This document shows positions 25,412 to 35,891 of a DNA stretch of 64,000 nt, piece after piece; position 1 is the stretch's first letter; the number at the start of each line of letters is the position of its first letter. The position numbers were made by a program, and so were the translations under genes. The notes below the pieces were generated by a model. It made no database searches and was not told the DNA's origin. It was given only the letters and a program-made list of their open reading frames with translations. This stretch comes from Pseudomonadota bacterium (GTDB lineage Bacteria; Pseudomonadota; Gammaproteobacteria; Pseudomonadales; Oceanobacteraceae): contig JAIXHJ010000016.1 in NCBI GenBank assembly GCA_030145845.1, positions 1-64,000 on the forward strand. Reading direction: 5' to 3'.

Positions 25412-26068
25412 TCAGCGGATAACCGGATACGCCAGCTCACCCCAGTCGTGATCACTGTGGGTGAGCATAATATCGATGACCACCGGCATTAATGCCATCA
25501 GCAGATCACCACCATCGCTCACCTGTTCACGGTTGACCCGGCTCTGATAAGTGGCCCCACCCCGCACCACCTGATTGCGCAGGACATACAGCCGGTCGAG
25601 CACAATGCTCAGCAGCTGCGGGACTTTTCTGCGGCTGAGAAAATTCAGTGCCGCCACCGAAGACTGATCAAATGCCACCCGCCAGCTGTCATCAGCGGCA
25701 CGCTGCGACCACCAGAACGGTGCAAAGACATAAGGATTTTTAATCAGCGCCTTTACCGGCCCGGAAAACTGATGCCACAGGCAATCGTAGATACGCTCAT
25801 CCTGATCCAGTGACACCAGCTGCTGAGTAAAACGCTGAAATGCCTGCTGCTCTTCCAGCGGGGAATCCCCCTCTTCTTCGACATAACAGCAGGCATTGAA
25901 GCTGATCCAGCCACAGACAAAGCGCAGATCGGCATCATCGCCGTGCTGTTCAGCCGCTGCCAGCCAGCTTAACGCCCGGTGTAAACGGGTGGACTGCAGT
26001 TCATTCAGCAGATCACGCTGGTCACGCAGGCGCTGTTTAAGATCCGCGATCTGAGCGGGTTCAGCCAT
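25412..26068 (-). CDS. HEPN-like protein with altered motif
   Basis: 218-residue helical protein. The C-terminal part (IVLDRLYVLRNQVVRGGATYQSRVNRE, about 155-181) follows the pattern I recall for ApeA-like HEPN proteins, in which RNxxxH is the RNase motif. Here it is R164-N165-Q-V-V-R169, i.e. the His is an Arg, so nuclease activity is doubtful. Start at 26068 (MAEPAQIADL). It follows 11 bp after a small protein gene on the same strand, and both lie downstream of an SDR. A toxin-like or RNA-binding role is inference only. Confidence 0.6.
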   Translation of the reverse strand: MAEPAQIADLKQRLRDQRDLLNELQSTRLHRALSWLAAAEQHGDDADLRFVCGWISFNACCYVEEEGDSPLEEQQAFQRFTQQLVSLDQDERIYDCLWHQFSGPVKALIKNPYVFAPFWWSQRAADDSWRVAFDQSSVAALNFLSRRKVPQLLSIVLDRLYVLRNQVVRGGATYQSRVNREQVSDGGDLLMALMPVVIDIMLTHSDHDWGELAYPVIR

Positions 26069-26079
26069 GACCGGCTCCG

Positions 26080-26448
26080 TTAATGATCTGCGCAGCAGTC
26101 GCTGTGATCGCCATGAAAGTCGATCGCCATATAAATGGAAGACTGCGGAAACTGTGCCGGATACGCCATATAATAATGGGTGTGCTGATCCAGCGGCCAC
26201 CAGCAGGATGCTTCACGCGGGATATCCTCGTACTCAACCCGCTCAATGCAGTAATTCAGGTTCAGCGCCTGCGTTTCCGGAAACCAGGTCAGAAACTCAG
26301 CCGGAAAACCGCTGTCAGCAGTATCCAGTTTGTCTTCAATCTGCAGTGCCTGCAGTTTCTTTTCCCACTCCGGATCCTGACTGACTTCAACAAAGAAATC
26401 CGGCAGATAACGGGTATGCTGTTTTTTGATAATGCGAAGGTTCGACAT
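26080..26448 (-). CDS. Hypothetical protein with His/Cys-rich tail
   Basis: 122 residues, soluble, not recognised. The end (DFHGDHSDCCADH) packs three His, two Cys and several Asp in 13 residues, which could bind a metal. The middle is rich in aromatic residues (WWPLDQHTHYYMAYPAQF). It is sandwiched tightly between an SDR gene (15-bp gap) and the HEPN-like gene (11-bp gap), all on the minus strand, so the three are likely one transcript. Confidence 0.6.
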   Translation of the reverse strand: MSNLRIIKKQHTRYLPDFFVEVSQDPEWEKKLQALQIEDKLDTADSGFPAEFLTWFPETQALNLNYCIERVEYEDIPREASCWWPLDQHTHYYMAYPAQFPQSSIYMAIDFHGDHSDCCADH

Positions 26449-26463
26449 AAAAAGTATCCGTAA

Positions 26464-27135
26464 TTACCAGGGTAAAGGCTGACCATTGGAGTGCCAGAAA
26501 CCACCTGTATTTTCCAGCGTCAGTTCATCAATACGGGCGGCCAGACCAGCGGCAGCTTCGGCCGGGGAAATATCTCCGTTAAATCCCACCATACGTGTCT
26601 GCACATAGCCCGGGTGCAGCTGGGCAACGGCAATGCCCGACGGCTTGAGATCCATCGCCAGCGATTTACCGAACGCGTTTAACGCTGCCTTGGAGGCACG
26701 GTAGCCGTAATAACTGCCGGACGTATTATCGGCAATGGAGCCCATCCGGCTGGTGATATTGGCGATTTTGCTGCCCTCAGCCATCAGCGGCAGCAGAGCC
26801 CAGGTCAGTTTCAGCGGAACGATGGCATTGATATCAAACTGACGCTGAATCGCGTCGAAGTCCATGGCGTCCAGGGTTTCGTTGGTAAACAGGCCGGCAT
26901 TATTGATGAGAATATCCAGCGGGCCTTCCAGCAATTCTTCCAGCAATGCCGCCACCGCCGGGATGCTTTCATCCGCAGTCAGATCAAGACCACTGATCAC
27001 CTGATCGGCAATCTCTTCGATGTCATCGCTGCTTTCGCGGCATACCGCTGTTACTGCGTCACCACGGCCGGCAAACAGCCGCACCAGTTCAAGTCCGATT
27101 CCCCGGTTGGCACCGGTAATTACGACATTTGCCAT
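26464..27135 (-). CDS. Short-chain dehydrogenase/reductase
   Basis: Classical SDR of 223 aa. Cofactor motif TGANRGIG (residues 7-14), NNAG (78-81), catalytic Ser129, Tyr145 and Lys149 (YxxxK in YRASK), then PGYVQTRM for the substrate loop. The short length and lineage resemble cytosolic carbonyl-reductase/sniffer-type SDRs. The substrate is unknown. It is the first gene of a probable three-gene unit running down to 25412. Confidence 0.92.
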   Translation of the reverse strand: MANVVITGANRGIGLELVRLFAGRGDAVTAVCRESSDDIEEIADQVISGLDLTADESIPAVAALLEELLEGPLDILINNAGLFTNETLDAMDFDAIQRQFDINAIVPLKLTWALLPLMAEGSKIANITSRMGSIADNTSGSYYGYRASKAALNAFGKSLAMDLKPSGIAVAQLHPGYVQTRMVGFNGDISPAEAAAGLAARIDELTLENTGGFWHSNGQPLPW

Positions 27136-27247
27136 GTCCGTCTCCGCTCATAATTCTGCGGCCATACTAACTGCTTTTGGCGTCTGCGCACACCCGCCGC
27201 AGCCATTTCGGTGATGGTCAGGGTGACAGGAAAAGATTACCGCGGAA

Positions 27248-28507
27248 TTAACGGACCAGTGTTTTTTTATCGGTAAAGCTGACATCCCGCCCCTGCAGAC
27301 GACTGCTGACAATATAACGCTGGCCACGGCGGCCGTAGCTCTGCAGCCAGCGGTCAAACACCGGGATCCGGCGTGCCGCCACATCCGCCAGCCGCAGCAC
27401 AGGGAACTGCAGCAGTGGCAGCCAGCTGAGCAGCGGAGCCGGCGGTATTTTCAGTGCCCGGCGTACGTCGGCAGGAATAAACCAGTTGGCATAGGCCCGG
27501 TGCAGCCAGTAAACAAACGCCTGATACAGACGATTGCCCGGCACCTGCAGGAAATTATCAAGATACGAGCGTGCCAGCTCCAGGCTGTCAGCATCCGGAT
27601 TAATCCGGTTACCGAGCGCGACCATATACAGCCAGTCGACGCCCTGCTGCCGGTTCTGCGGCAACAGGGATTCATCGTCCCCCATCAGCCAGGCCACGTA
27701 GCGCCAGAGGTGCAGTACGGCTGCACAATCGCGGTCGTCTGCACGCCAGCCAAGCATGGACACGCCAGTGATCATGAACATGGAAAACGCGACATTAGTG
27801 GCCAGCGCGTCCGCCTGATTAATCGGCAGTCCCCACTCATCACTGTCCCACTGCGGATGCTGCAGCAGCCGCTGACGTACCAGTGCGTGCATGACCCGCA
27901 CCTTGACCGCAGCCCGGAACCCGTCGGCTCCCGGACGTAGTCCGCCGGGTTCCGTCACATCGAACCAGAAGGACGTGGTTTCCGACACCCGGTCAAAGGA
28001 AGAATTGCCACTGAGGGCACCGGTAAACGCCAGCGGCTTAGTGATATCGCTGTTGGCATAGCCACCCAATAAAGCAAAGTCACCGAGTGCGTACATGGCA
28101 AAGCGGCCCCAGCGGTGAATCACGGCACAGGCATGCATCAGCTGCTGTTCATCCAGCCAGGCCGGTGCCGTCTCAGCCTGCAGCAGCATGGCTTTCAGCG
28201 CCGGCGTACGCTCATCCAACGCCTCACTGCCCTGCTCCAGCCCCAGCTGTAACAGCTGATAACCAGTCACACCCTGCTCTTTCAGTGTCGGGCTGACGAA
28301 GAGTTCTGCCGCCACCTGATCACCGAGATCGTCCGCCCGCTGATAGGCCGCTGCCATAGCATCCGTTAATTCCGGTGGCGGTGCCGGCCGTTTCCCCAGC
28401 AGCAGCCGCAGGCCGGCCGCAGTTTTCCGTGCCCGCCAGCTGTGCAACTGGCTGAGGTAAGTAAAGCGGCGGGGATGTGGGCGGCTGGCAGACGATGTAG
28501 CGTTCAT
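27248..28507 (-). CDS. MpaB/rubber-oxygenase-like protein (DUF2236)
   Basis: 419 residues. The middle region (FDRVSETTSFWFDVTEPGG then AVKVRVMHALVRQRLLQHP, about 180-220 from the chosen start) matches the DUF2236/MpaB group, whose characterised members are heme-b oxygenases such as the latex clearing protein and fungal MpaB. The VRxxHALVR stretch carries the His expected for heme binding. I start at the ATG at 28507; a TTG six codons upstream is possible and no clear ribosome binding site separates them. No signal peptide. Substrate unknown; neighbours (desaturase, SDR) suggest lipid-type substrates only loosely. Confidence 0.75.
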   Translation of the reverse strand: MNATSSASRPHPRRFTYLSQLHSWRARKTAAGLRLLLGKRPAPPPELTDAMAAAYQRADDLGDQVAAELFVSPTLKEQGVTGYQLLQLGLEQGSEALDERTPALKAMLLQAETAPAWLDEQQLMHACAVIHRWGRFAMYALGDFALLGGYANSDITKPLAFTGALSGNSSFDRVSETTSFWFDVTEPGGLRPGADGFRAAVKVRVMHALVRQRLLQHPQWDSDEWGLPINQADALATNVAFSMFMITGVSMLGWRADDRDCAAVLHLWRYVAWLMGDDESLLPQNRQQGVDWLYMVALGNRINPDADSLELARSYLDNFLQVPGNRLYQAFVYWLHRAYANWFIPADVRRALKIPPAPLLSWLPLLQFPVLRLADVAARRIPVFDRWLQSYGRRGQRYIVSSRLQGRDVSFTDKKTLVR

Positions 28508-28597
28508 AAGGCGGTATCCGGTCAATGCTTAGCGGCAGTATCTCAGCTATGCGCGGACAGGCGAAATGACATTCGAGCGTATCTGTCAGGCATAAAA

Positions 28598-28620
28598 AAG
28601 CCCCGCAGTGGGCGGGGCTT
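28598..28620 (-). terminator. Terminator after the desaturase
   Basis: AAGCCCCGC / GCGGGGCTT 9-bp stem, followed on the minus strand by TTTTTTAT; a classic intrinsic terminator for the desaturase transcript. Confidence 0.92.
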
Positions 28621-28635
28621 CGGGGAGCAGCACAA

Positions 28636-29775
28636 TCAGCTGTGGGCGAACTGAGCAACCATCAGTTTGAGGCGCTTCTGCTGCATCTGCAGCGAATATT
28701 CCAGTTCTTTTACCCGGGTGCGCAGCGCGGCACCTTCCCATTTTTCCTGCAGGGTGCGGCGTGTTTCCTGATAACGCTGTCCCTGCAGCTCAGTCCAGTG
28801 GGCCAGCATGGTTCTGAATTCTTCGTATTCTTTCTCCAGCATCGCTGACCACTTGTCGTGGGAACCGGATTTCTCCAGCTTTTCCTGCGCACGCTTGAAC
28901 TGCATTTTCAGTTTGGCACGCTGGATCTTGAACTCCGGCACCACTTTCAGATCACGGGCCAGTCCCAGCCAGGAACAGGTTTTGATAAACCACTTGGTGG
29001 GGTCCCACTGATACCAGCGGATACCGTTACGGTAGTCCGTCTGAAAGATATGGTGATAGTTGTGATAGCCCTCACCATGGGTCAGGATGGCGAAGAAGGC
29101 ATTATCACGGGCAGTATTTTCATCCGTGTAAGGCTGAGAACCCCACTTGTGCACAATGGAGTTGATGAAGAAGGTGAAATGATGGGTTGCGACAATGCGC
29201 AGGAAACCGGCCATCAGCAGCATACCCCAGACATCACCGAAGATCAGACCCAGCATGACCGGAATCAGGATGTTCATACCCAGCGCAATCGGCAGGTAAT
29301 ACTTGTACTGCCACATCACAAGCGGATCTTTGGTCAGGTTCTTCACGTTATCAAAGTTCACCTCACCGCTGGGATACTTACGCAGCATCCAGCCCATGTG
29401 GGAGAACCACAGGCCACGTTTGGCGGAATACGGGTCTTTCTCAACATCATCGACATGACGGTGGTGAACCCGGTGACCCGAGGCCCAGTGCAGCACAGTA
29501 TTCTGCAGTGCCATCGCGCCAAACAGGGCGTAATACAGACGCAGTGACCAGTGTGCCTGATAGGCATTATGTGACCACAGACGATGATAGCCGGCGGTAA
29601 TCGCCAGTTCAGTCATCCACGTCAGCAGCACAAAAGCCACCACCGCTGACCAGCTGTAGCCATGGGACAGACCGTACCAGGGCACTGCTGTCACCGCGAC
29701 CAGGTTGGTCACCGCAAACATAATCGCCGGGGTCCAGTTAATGGGGGCCTTTTCTTTATTATCAGTGTTGCTCAT
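28636..29775 (-). CDS. Acyl-CoA/acyl-lipid desaturase (delta-9 type)
   Basis: Membrane-bound di-iron desaturase that introduces a cis double bond in saturated acyl chains. Histidine boxes HRLWSH (64-69), HRVHH (101-105) and HNYHH (238-242) give the three-box pattern; helices around 14-34, 43-65, 160-180 and 183-205. 379 aa from the ATG at 29775 (the frame further upstream is not used). An unusual C-terminal 90 residues form a charged coiled coil, a feature seen in some gammaproteobacterial desaturases. Probably oxygen-dependent unsaturated fatty acid supply. Downstream terminator marks a single-gene unit. Confidence 0.9.
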   Translation of the reverse strand: MSNTDNKEKAPINWTPAIMFAVTNLVAVTAVPWYGLSHGYSWSAVVAFVLLTWMTELAITAGYHRLWSHNAYQAHWSLRLYYALFGAMALQNTVLHWASGHRVHHRHVDDVEKDPYSAKRGLWFSHMGWMLRKYPSGEVNFDNVKNLTKDPLVMWQYKYYLPIALGMNILIPVMLGLIFGDVWGMLLMAGFLRIVATHHFTFFINSIVHKWGSQPYTDENTARDNAFFAILTHGEGYHNYHHIFQTDYRNGIRWYQWDPTKWFIKTCSWLGLARDLKVVPEFKIQRAKLKMQFKRAQEKLEKSGSHDKWSAMLEKEYEEFRTMLAHWTELQGQRYQETRRTLQEKWEGAALRTRVKELEYSLQMQQKRLKLMVAQFAHS

Positions 29776-30004
29776 ATAGTTCTTTCTTTGATGCGTAAGA
29801 GGACCGGAACCTTCCGGGCCATAAATCCTCTTACATAATAAACCACGCCGCACGTTTCTGACATCAGAGCCGCCTGTGCACTTGCTCTGGATCACTGAAC
29901 AGCCCGCCATTCCCTCGCCGGTACAGTTATAGTGGGGACTGCAGGGCATTTCCTCAAGAGAAAAGCATAGATTACTTTTGCTACATAATTGCGACAGGCA
30001 CAAA

Positions 30005-30028
30005 AAAACCGCGCCGGAGCGCGGTTTT
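30005..30028 (-). terminator. Terminator of the nqr operon
   Basis: AAAACCGCGC / GCGCGGTTTT 10-bp stem, 4-nt loop, followed on the minus strand by TTT, 15 bp past the nqrF stop. Confidence 0.92.
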
Positions 30029-30042
30029 CCTGTGCTGACAGA

Positions 30043-31266
30043 TCAGCCGCCAAAGTCATCAAGCATGATATTTTCAGGCTCAACACCCAGGCTCAGCAGC
30101 ATATTGATCACTGACTGGTTCATGATCGGCGGCCCACACATATAGAACTCACAGTCTTCCGGCGCCGGATGGTCCTTCAGATACTGGTCGTACAGTACGT
30201 TATGGATAAAGCCGGTCAGGCCTGTCCAGTTATCTTCCGGCTGCGGATCCGACATGGCCACGTGCCATTCGAAGTTGTCGTTCTCTGCTGCCAGCTGATC
30301 GTACTCATCCTGGTAGAACAGTTCACGCAGGGAGCGCGCACCGTACCAGAAGCTGATCTTACGCTTGCTCTTCAGACGCTTCAGCTGATCGAAGATATGG
30401 GAACGCATCGGCGCCATACCGGCACCACCACCGATGAATACCATCTCAGCATCAGTGTCTTTGGCAAAGAATTCACCGAACGGACCGTATACAGTCACCT
30501 TGTCACCCGGTTTCAGGTTAAAGACGAAGGTCGACATAATGCCCGGCGGGATACCATTAGAGCCCGGCGGTGGCGTTGCAATACGGATATTGAACTTAAC
30601 CACACCCTTCTCTTCCGGGTAGTTCGCCATGGAATACGCACGGATAGTGGTTTCTTTGTTCACCGCTTTAATATCGAAGAAACCAAACCGTTCCCAGTCG
30701 CCGCGGTATTCTTCTTCAATATCAAAATCGGAGAAGTTGATTTCGTACGGCGGACATTCCAGCTGTACGTAACCACCGGCGCGGAAGTTCACGCTTTCAC
30801 CTTCCGGCAGAGCCAGTGTCAGCTCTTTAATGAAGGTAGCCATGTTCGGATTGGAAACCACGGTGGTTTCCCATTTCTTCACACCAAACACTTCTTCCGG
30901 CACTTCCACGACCATATCCTGCTTAACAGGAGTCTGGCACGAAAGACGCCAGCCTTCACGGGCTTCACCCTTGGTGAAGTGAGAAGCTTCGGTCGGCAGC
31001 ATCTCGCCGCCACCGCTTTTCACCACACACTTACACTGTGCACAGGTACCGCCACCACCACAGGCCGATGACAGGAAGATGTTATTGGCTGCCAGCGTCT
31101 GCAGCAGCTTACCGCCGGCTTCCGTTTCAACTTCACGTTCGCCGTTGATCAGAATTTTTACGTTACCAGAGCTGACCAGCTTGGCACGGGCGCCGAGAAT
31201 GATGAATACCAGTGCCAGTACGATCACGGTAAACATCACAACGCCGAGAATAATTTCCAGTTCCAC
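30043..31266 (-). CDS. nqrF: Na+-NQR subunit F
   Basis: NADH dehydrogenase subunit of the sodium-pumping NADH:ubiquinone oxidoreductase. One N-terminal helix (about 5-25), then a 2Fe-2S domain with Cys69, Cys75, Cys78 and Cys110, a flavin domain with [11 protein letters not shown] near 210 for FAD, and an NADH domain with [12 protein letters not shown] near 280. 407 aa, normal length. Last gene of nqrABCDEF, 10 bp after nqrE. In many species apbE and nqrM follow; here a terminator follows instead. Confidence 0.97.
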   Translation of the reverse strand: MELEIILGVVMFTVIVLALVFIILGARAKLVSSGNVKILINGEREVETEAGGKLLQTLAANNIFLSSACGGGGTCAQCKCVVKSGGGEMLPTEASHFTKGEAREGWRLSCQTPVKQDMVVEVPEEVFGVKKWETTVVSNPNMATFIKELTLALPEGESVNFRAGGYVQLECPPYEINFSDFDIEEEYRGDWERFGFFDIKAVNKETTIRAYSMANYPEEKGVVKFNIRIATPPPGSNGIPPGIMSTFVFNLKPGDKVTVYGPFGEFFAKDTDAEMVFIGGGAGMAPMRSHIFDQLKRLKSKRKISFWYGARSLRELFYQDEYDQLAAENDNFEWHVAMSDPQPEDNWTGLTGFIHNVLYDQYLKDHPAPEDCEFYMCGPPIMNQSVINMLLSLGVEPENIMLDDFGG

Positions 31267-31276
31267 AACCTACTCC

Positions 31277-31891
31277 TTACAGTTGCACGCCAGAGAAGGA
31301 CATGAAGCCCAGAGACATCAGGCCAACGGTCATAAAGGTAATACCCAGACCCTGCAGTCCCGCCGGCACATCGCTGTAACGCAGCTTTTCACGGATACCC
31401 GCCAGCGCGGTAATCGCCAGTGCCCAGCCCAGACCGGAGCCCAGACCGTATACGGTACTTTCAGCAAAGTTGTAATCACGCTCAACCATGAACAGCGAAC
31501 CACCCATGATGGCGCAGTTCACAGTGATCAGCGGCAGGAATACACCCAACGCGTTGTACAGGGACGGTACGTACTTATCCAGTACCATTTCCATGATCTG
31601 TACGATAGCAGCGATCACACCGATATAGGTCAGCAGACCGAGGAAGCTCAGATCAACGCTTGCCAGGTCTTCGCTGATCCACACCAGAGCACCTTCTTTC
31701 AGCAGGTAGGTATAAATCAGGTTGTTGGCCGGTACCGTGATGGTCTGAACCACAACCACGGCAATCCCCAGACCAATCGCCGTCTGAATTTTCTTGGAGA
31801 TCGCCAGGAAGGTACACATCCCCAGAAAGAACGCCAGCGCCATGTTCTCAACGAACACCGCCTTAACAAACAGGCTGATGTAATGTTCCAT
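31277..31891 (-). CDS. nqrE: Na+-NQR subunit E
   Basis: Integral membrane subunit related to RnfA, with six helices; contributes to the sodium channel. 204 aa, normal. Starts [26 protein letters not shown], the conserved beginning; the Cys in the first helices is the cysteine that ligates the membrane 2Fe-2S cluster with NqrD. One-base overlap with the nqrD stop. Confidence 0.97.
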   Translation of the reverse strand: MEHYISLFVKAVFVENMALAFFLGMCTFLAISKKIQTAIGLGIAVVVVQTITVPANNLIYTYLLKEGALVWISEDLASVDLSFLGLLTYIGVIAAIVQIMEMVLDKYVPSLYNALGVFLPLITVNCAIMGGSLFMVERDYNFAESTVYGLGSGLGWALAITALAGIREKLRYSDVPAGLQGLGITFMTVGLMSLGFMSFSGVQL

Positions 31892-32553
31892 TAGTGACCT
31901 CCTGAGTTTTCAGTATTCGGCAGGATCTTGAATTCAGGTTTTTCCACCTGATCTTTCTTCCAGGTACGCAGTACCCAGATGAAACCGCCGATAATGAAGA
32001 AGGCTGACGGTGGCAGCAGCAGCAGACCGTTGGACTGATACCAGCCACCATTCTGGATCAGCGGCAGGATTTCAAAACCGAACAGGCTGCCGGAACCAAA
32101 CAGTTCACGCACCGTGCCCACAGTAATCAGCACCACGGAATAACCGAGACCGTTACCGATACCATCAAAGAAGCTCAGCACCGGACCATTTTTCATGGCA
32201 AAGGCTTCAGCACGGCCCATAACGATACAGTTGGTAATAATCAGACCAACGAATACCGACAGCTGTTTGCTGATGTCATAGGCGTAGGCTTTCAGAATCT
32301 GATCCACCACGATTACCAGCGACGCAATAATGATCATCTGCACGATAATCCGGATATTGTTCGGAATGTGGTTACGGATCAGCGCGATACCGAAGTTCGA
32401 AAATGCAGTTACCGAGGTCAGTGCGATACACATTACCAGGGTCACTTTCAGACTGGTGGTAACCGCCAGCGCAGAACAGATACCCAGAATCTGAACCGCA
32501 ATCGGGTTCTTACTGAATAACGGTTCGGTAAGGACTTTTTTCAGTTCAGACAT
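31891..32553 (-). CDS. nqrD: Na+-NQR subunit D
   Basis: Six-helix membrane subunit, partner of NqrE and homologous to it. 220 aa; starts [32 protein letters not shown], the family beginning, with the Cys in the first helix and a second Cys-containing helix (LVMCIALTS). The [18 protein letters not shown]-like segment follows (here [16 protein letters not shown]). Two bp after nqrC. Confidence 0.97.
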   Translation of the reverse strand: MSELKKVLTEPLFSKNPIAVQILGICSALAVTTSLKVTLVMCIALTSVTAFSNFGIALIRNHIPNNIRIIVQMIIIASLVIVVDQILKAYAYDISKQLSVFVGLIITNCIVMGRAEAFAMKNGPVLSFFDGIGNGLGYSVVLITVGTVRELFGSGSLFGFEILPLIQNGGWYQSNGLLLLPPSAFFIIGGFIWVLRTWKKDQVEKPEFKILPNTENSGGH

Positions 32554-32555
32554 AA

Positions 32556-33353
32556 TCAGGCCCCCTGTTCTTGCATATGAGTCAGGAATTTACCGAAGCC
32601 CATGTCGCCAACCCAGAAACGGACCAGATTGTTAACACCACGGCTGGTCAGGGTCGCACCGGACAGTGCATCCACCTGATTCAGATTGCCGGCCTCAGCG
32701 CCGCCTTTAACCACAGAGATCGCCAGATCACCGTCGTTATCATGCAGTTTTTTGCCGTTCCACTTGGCTTTCCAGACCGGGTTATCAACTTCGCCACCCA
32801 GTCCCGGGGTTTCAGCGTGGGAATAGAAGCCCAGACCAATAATGGTTTCCATGTCACCCTGCAGGGCCAGGAAGCCATACAGTGTGGACCACAGACCATA
32901 ACCGTGAACCGGCAGGATCATTTTTTCGATCGCGCCATCTTTCTCCACGATATAAACCGGAGCGAAATCCGCCTGACGCTTGATGCTGGCGATGTCGTCT
33001 TCCGCCGGCAGAGCCGCAGAAATCGCTGCTTTTTTCGAGGCTTTTTTCTGGTCGTAGTTTTTCGGATCCAGACCAGCAGCCTTGATTTCAGCCAGCTCAG
33101 CATCGGTCGCAAAACGGCCTTCTTTCAGGTTCACAATACGGGTTGTGATCTGTTTGAACTGCTCTTCAACACTCACGCCCGGCTGCAGGATGCCTGCCGC
33201 CGCCAGAATGTTCTGTCTCATATCCTTGGCCTTGTTGGCCTGCTGCAGCGGTTTCAGTGATACCGCGGCACCGGCCACGATCACGGAACACACCAGACAC
33301 AGCAGAATGGCAACCAACAGGGTTTTTTTGATGCTGTCGTTATTCGCTGACAC
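32556..33353 (-). CDS. nqrC: Na+-NQR subunit C
   Basis: Subunit with one membrane helix (about 10-32) and a periplasmic domain carrying covalent FMN. The FMN attachment motif SGAT is at 231-234, with the Thr as acceptor. Start is GTG at 33353, with GGAGG 8 nt upstream and the coding tail of nqrB overlapping by 14 bp; the longer open frame is the nqrB end. 265 aa. FMN attachment needs an ApbE-type flavin transferase, not found in this window. Confidence 0.94.
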   Translation of the reverse strand: MSANNDSIKKTLLVAILLCLVCSVIVAGAAVSLKPLQQANKAKDMRQNILAAAGILQPGVSVEEQFKQITTRIVNLKEGRFATDAELAEIKAAGLDPKNYDQKKASKKAAISAALPAEDDIASIKRQADFAPVYIVEKDGAIEKMILPVHGYGLWSTLYGFLALQGDMETIIGLGFYSHAETPGLGGEVDNPVWKAKWNGKKLHDNDGDLAISVVKGGAEAGNLNQVDALSGATLTSRGVNNLVRFWVGDMGFGKFLTHMQEQGA

Positions 33354-34554
33354 GTGCAACCCTCCGCTTGATGTTTGCCTGAACGACGAAATGGTCAATC
33401 AGCGGCGCAAACAGGTTAGCGAACAGAATGGCGAGCATCATGCCTTCCGGGAACGCCGGATTCACAACACGGATCATCACCACCATAAAGCCAATCAGAG
33501 CACCGAAGAACCACTTACCTTTGTTGGTCATGGAAGCCGATACCGGGTCAGTCGCCATAAAGATCATACCGAAGGCAAAACCACCCAGAACCAGATGCCA
33601 GTACCACGGCATGGCAAACATCAGGTTCGTCTCAGAACCCACACCGTTCAGCAGCAGTGAGGTTGCCACCATACCGACCATCACACCGGCCACGATACGG
33701 AACGAAGCAATACCCATCACCATCAGCACAACACCACCGATCAGGATCGCCAGCGTACTGGTTTCACCCATGGAGCCCTGAATGGTGCCAAGGAAAGCAT
33801 CCGCCCAGCTGACACCGTTCTGTACGATACTGTTCACACCACCTTCTGCCGCATTACCCAGTGCAGTTGCACCGGTAAAGCCGTCTGCGGCAGTCCATAC
33901 CGCATTACCGGACATATCAGCCGGATAAGCAAAGAACAGGAAAGCACGGCCGGTCAGCGCCGGGTTGAGGAAGTTTTTACCGGTACCACCGAAAATTTCC
34001 TTACCGATCACCACACCGAACGAAATACCCAGAGCAACCTGCCACAGAGGAATCGTCGGTGGCAGAATCAGGGCGAACAGAATGGAAGTAACAAAGAAGC
34101 CTTCATTGACTTCGTGTTTACGGATGGTGGCAAACAGGACTTCCCAGAAACCACCCACGATAAAGGTCACGGCGTACACCGGCAGGAAATAAGCTGCACC
34201 GAAGGCGAAGTTATCCCAGAAACTGGCGGCATTGTGACCACCGCCGCCCAGCAGCGCGATCAGTACTTCACGCCAGCCTTCAATCACAGCGCCGTTACCG
34301 GCGTCAATCGCCAGGTTAGCCTGCAGGCCGATGTTGTACATACCGAAGAACATGGCCGGGAAAGTACACAGCCAGACAGTAATCATAATACGCTTGAGGT
34401 CGATGCCATCGCGTACGTGTGCCGTGTTATTGGTCACACTCGGCGGACGGTAAAGACCGGTATCCACCGCTTCATACAGCGGATACATTTTTTCGTACTT
34501 GCCACCCTTCTCAAACGCGGGTGCCATGTTATCGAGCAGACTACGCAAGCCCAT
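33340..34554 (-). CDS. nqrB: Na+-NQR subunit B
   Basis: Largest membrane subunit, carrying covalent FMN and taking part in ubiquinone binding and sodium transfer. The FMN-acceptor Thr is in TGAT (227-230), and GKEIFGGTG (184-192) is the conserved loop. About nine helices through 404 aa. Starts 2 bp after nqrA and overlaps nqrC by 14 bp. Confidence 0.97.
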   Translation of the reverse strand: MGLRSLLDNMAPAFEKGGKYEKMYPLYEAVDTGLYRPPSVTNNTAHVRDGIDLKRIMITVWLCTFPAMFFGMYNIGLQANLAIDAGNGAVIEGWREVLIALLGGGGHNAASFWDNFAFGAAYFLPVYAVTFIVGGFWEVLFATIRKHEVNEGFFVTSILFALILPPTIPLWQVALGISFGVVIGKEIFGGTGKNFLNPALTGRAFLFFAYPADMSGNAVWTAADGFTGATALGNAAEGGVNSIVQNGVSWADAFLGTIQGSMGETSTLAILIGGVVLMVMGIASFRIVAGVMVGMVATSLLLNGVGSETNLMFAMPWYWHLVLGGFAFGMIFMATDPVSASMTNKGKWFFGALIGFMVVMIRVVNPAFPEGMMLAILFANLFAPLIDHFVVQANIKRRVARVSE

Positions 34555-34556
34555 AA

Positions 34557-35891
34557 TTAACCCTCCGCCTGAATTCGGGTGAGATTTTTACGCAGGATCG
34601 GGCCGTATTCGTACTTGCCCGGACATACGAAGCTGCACAGAGCGAGGTCTTCTTCGTCCAGTTCCAGCGCACCAAGGTTGATGGCGGTATCCATGTCTTC
34701 AACAATCAGCGCACGCAGCAGCTGAGTCGGCAGGATATCCAGCGGCATCACCTTCTCATAAGCACCAACCGGCACCATGGCACGTTCACTGCCGTTGGTG
34801 GAGGAGGTAAAGGCAAAGGTTTTGCTCAGCAGCTTCGACAGATAAACCGGCATCACCGAGAAGTTGTTCACACCCGCGCGCAGATAGTGCAGGAACGGGC
34901 GGTCACGGCCTTCCAGAATCACAGACACCTGGTTGTGGAAACGGCCCAGATACTGGTGGTTTTCATCAGCGGTACGGCCGCCGAACACAGAACCGGAAAT
35001 AATACGGTTTTCACCATCAGCCAGTTCACCCGCGGTCAGCTGAGACAGATCAGCACCAATCCGGGTACGTACCAGACGGGGCTTACTGACCTGAGGACCA
35101 GCCAGGGCAATGACACGGTCGGTAAACAGCGTGCCACTGGTGAACAGATGACCGACAGCAATCACATCCTGATAACCAATGGTCCACACAGTACGGCTTT
35201 CACTGACCGGATGCAGGAAGTGAATGTGGGTACCCGGCAGACCCGCCGGGTGGGGACCGGCAAATTCTTCTGCGCTCTCAACCCCGGCGGAAGGAATATC
35301 AGCACCGGCTGCCTTGCAGACGTACAGTTTGCCTTCGGTCAGTTGTTTCAGAGCGGTCAGGCCGTTTTTGAACGCATCAGCCTGCTCGCGAATCACCAGG
35401 GATGGGTCTGCCGCCAGCGGATGGGTATCCATGGCGTTGACGAAGATCGCCTGCGGACGTGAGCCTGGCTCAGGAACGCGGGAGAACGGACGGGTACGCA
35501 GCGCAGTCCACAGACCGGATGCCACCAGATTGTCCTGAACTTCATCCGCAGACAGTGACGTCAGCTGTTCGGGCGTATAACTCTTGAATGTTTCTTCTTC
35601 ATCGCCATCCAGTTCGATCACAATCGACAGGAACACGCGACGTTCACCACGGTTGATGGCTTTCACCACACCCGCAGCTGGAGAAGTGTATTGCACACCT
35701 TCCGTTTTTTTATCGGTGAATAACACCTGGCCTTTCTTGACTCGATCACCTTCCTGCACAGCCATTGTCGGCTTCATGCCGACATAGTCAGGACCAATCA
35801 ACGCAATTTGCGTTACCGATTGCCCTTCCGTAATAACCTGTTCAGGATTACCGGTGATTGGTAAGTCGAGACCCTTGCTGATATTGATCAT
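34557..35891 (-). CDS. nqrA: Na+-NQR subunit A
   Basis: First gene of the operon. A soluble cytoplasmic subunit that binds ubiquinone and has a folded barrel-sandwich (biotin/lipoyl-like) N terminus, [27 protein letters not shown]. 444 aa, normal length. GAGG ribosome binding site 5 nt before the ATG. Upstream lie a -10-like element and a dyad in the 336-bp region to the GAPDH terminator. Confidence 0.97.
   Translation of the reverse strand: MINISKGLDLPITGNPEQVITEGQSVTQIALIGPDYVGMKPTMAVQEGDRVKKGQVLFTDKKTEGVQYTSPAAGVVKAINRGERRVFLSIVIELDGDEEETFKSYTPEQLTSLSADEVQDNLVASGLWTALRTRPFSRVPEPGSRPQAIFVNAMDTHPLAADPSLVIREQADAFKNGLTALKQLTEGKLYVCKAAGADIPSAGVESAEEFAGPHPAGLPGTHIHFLHPVSESRTVWTIGYQDVIAVGHLFTSGTLFTDRVIALAGPQVSKPRLVRTRIGADLSQLTAGELADGENRIISGSVFGGRTADENHQYLGRFHNQVSVILEGRDRPFLHYLRAGVNNFSVMPVYLSKLLSKTFAFTSSTNGSERAMVPVGAYEKVMPLDILPTQLLRALIVEDMDTAINLGALELDEEDLALCSFVCPGKYEYGPILRKNLTRIQAEG

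Noticed and set aside
30169-31071. 300-codon plus-strand frame opposite nqrF
   Set aside because: Antisense to NqrF, whose Fe-S and FAD motifs are intact.
33354-33398. 15-codon upstream extension of nqrC
   Set aside because: It lies wholly inside the nqrB 3' end; the GTG at 33353 has the ribosome binding site.
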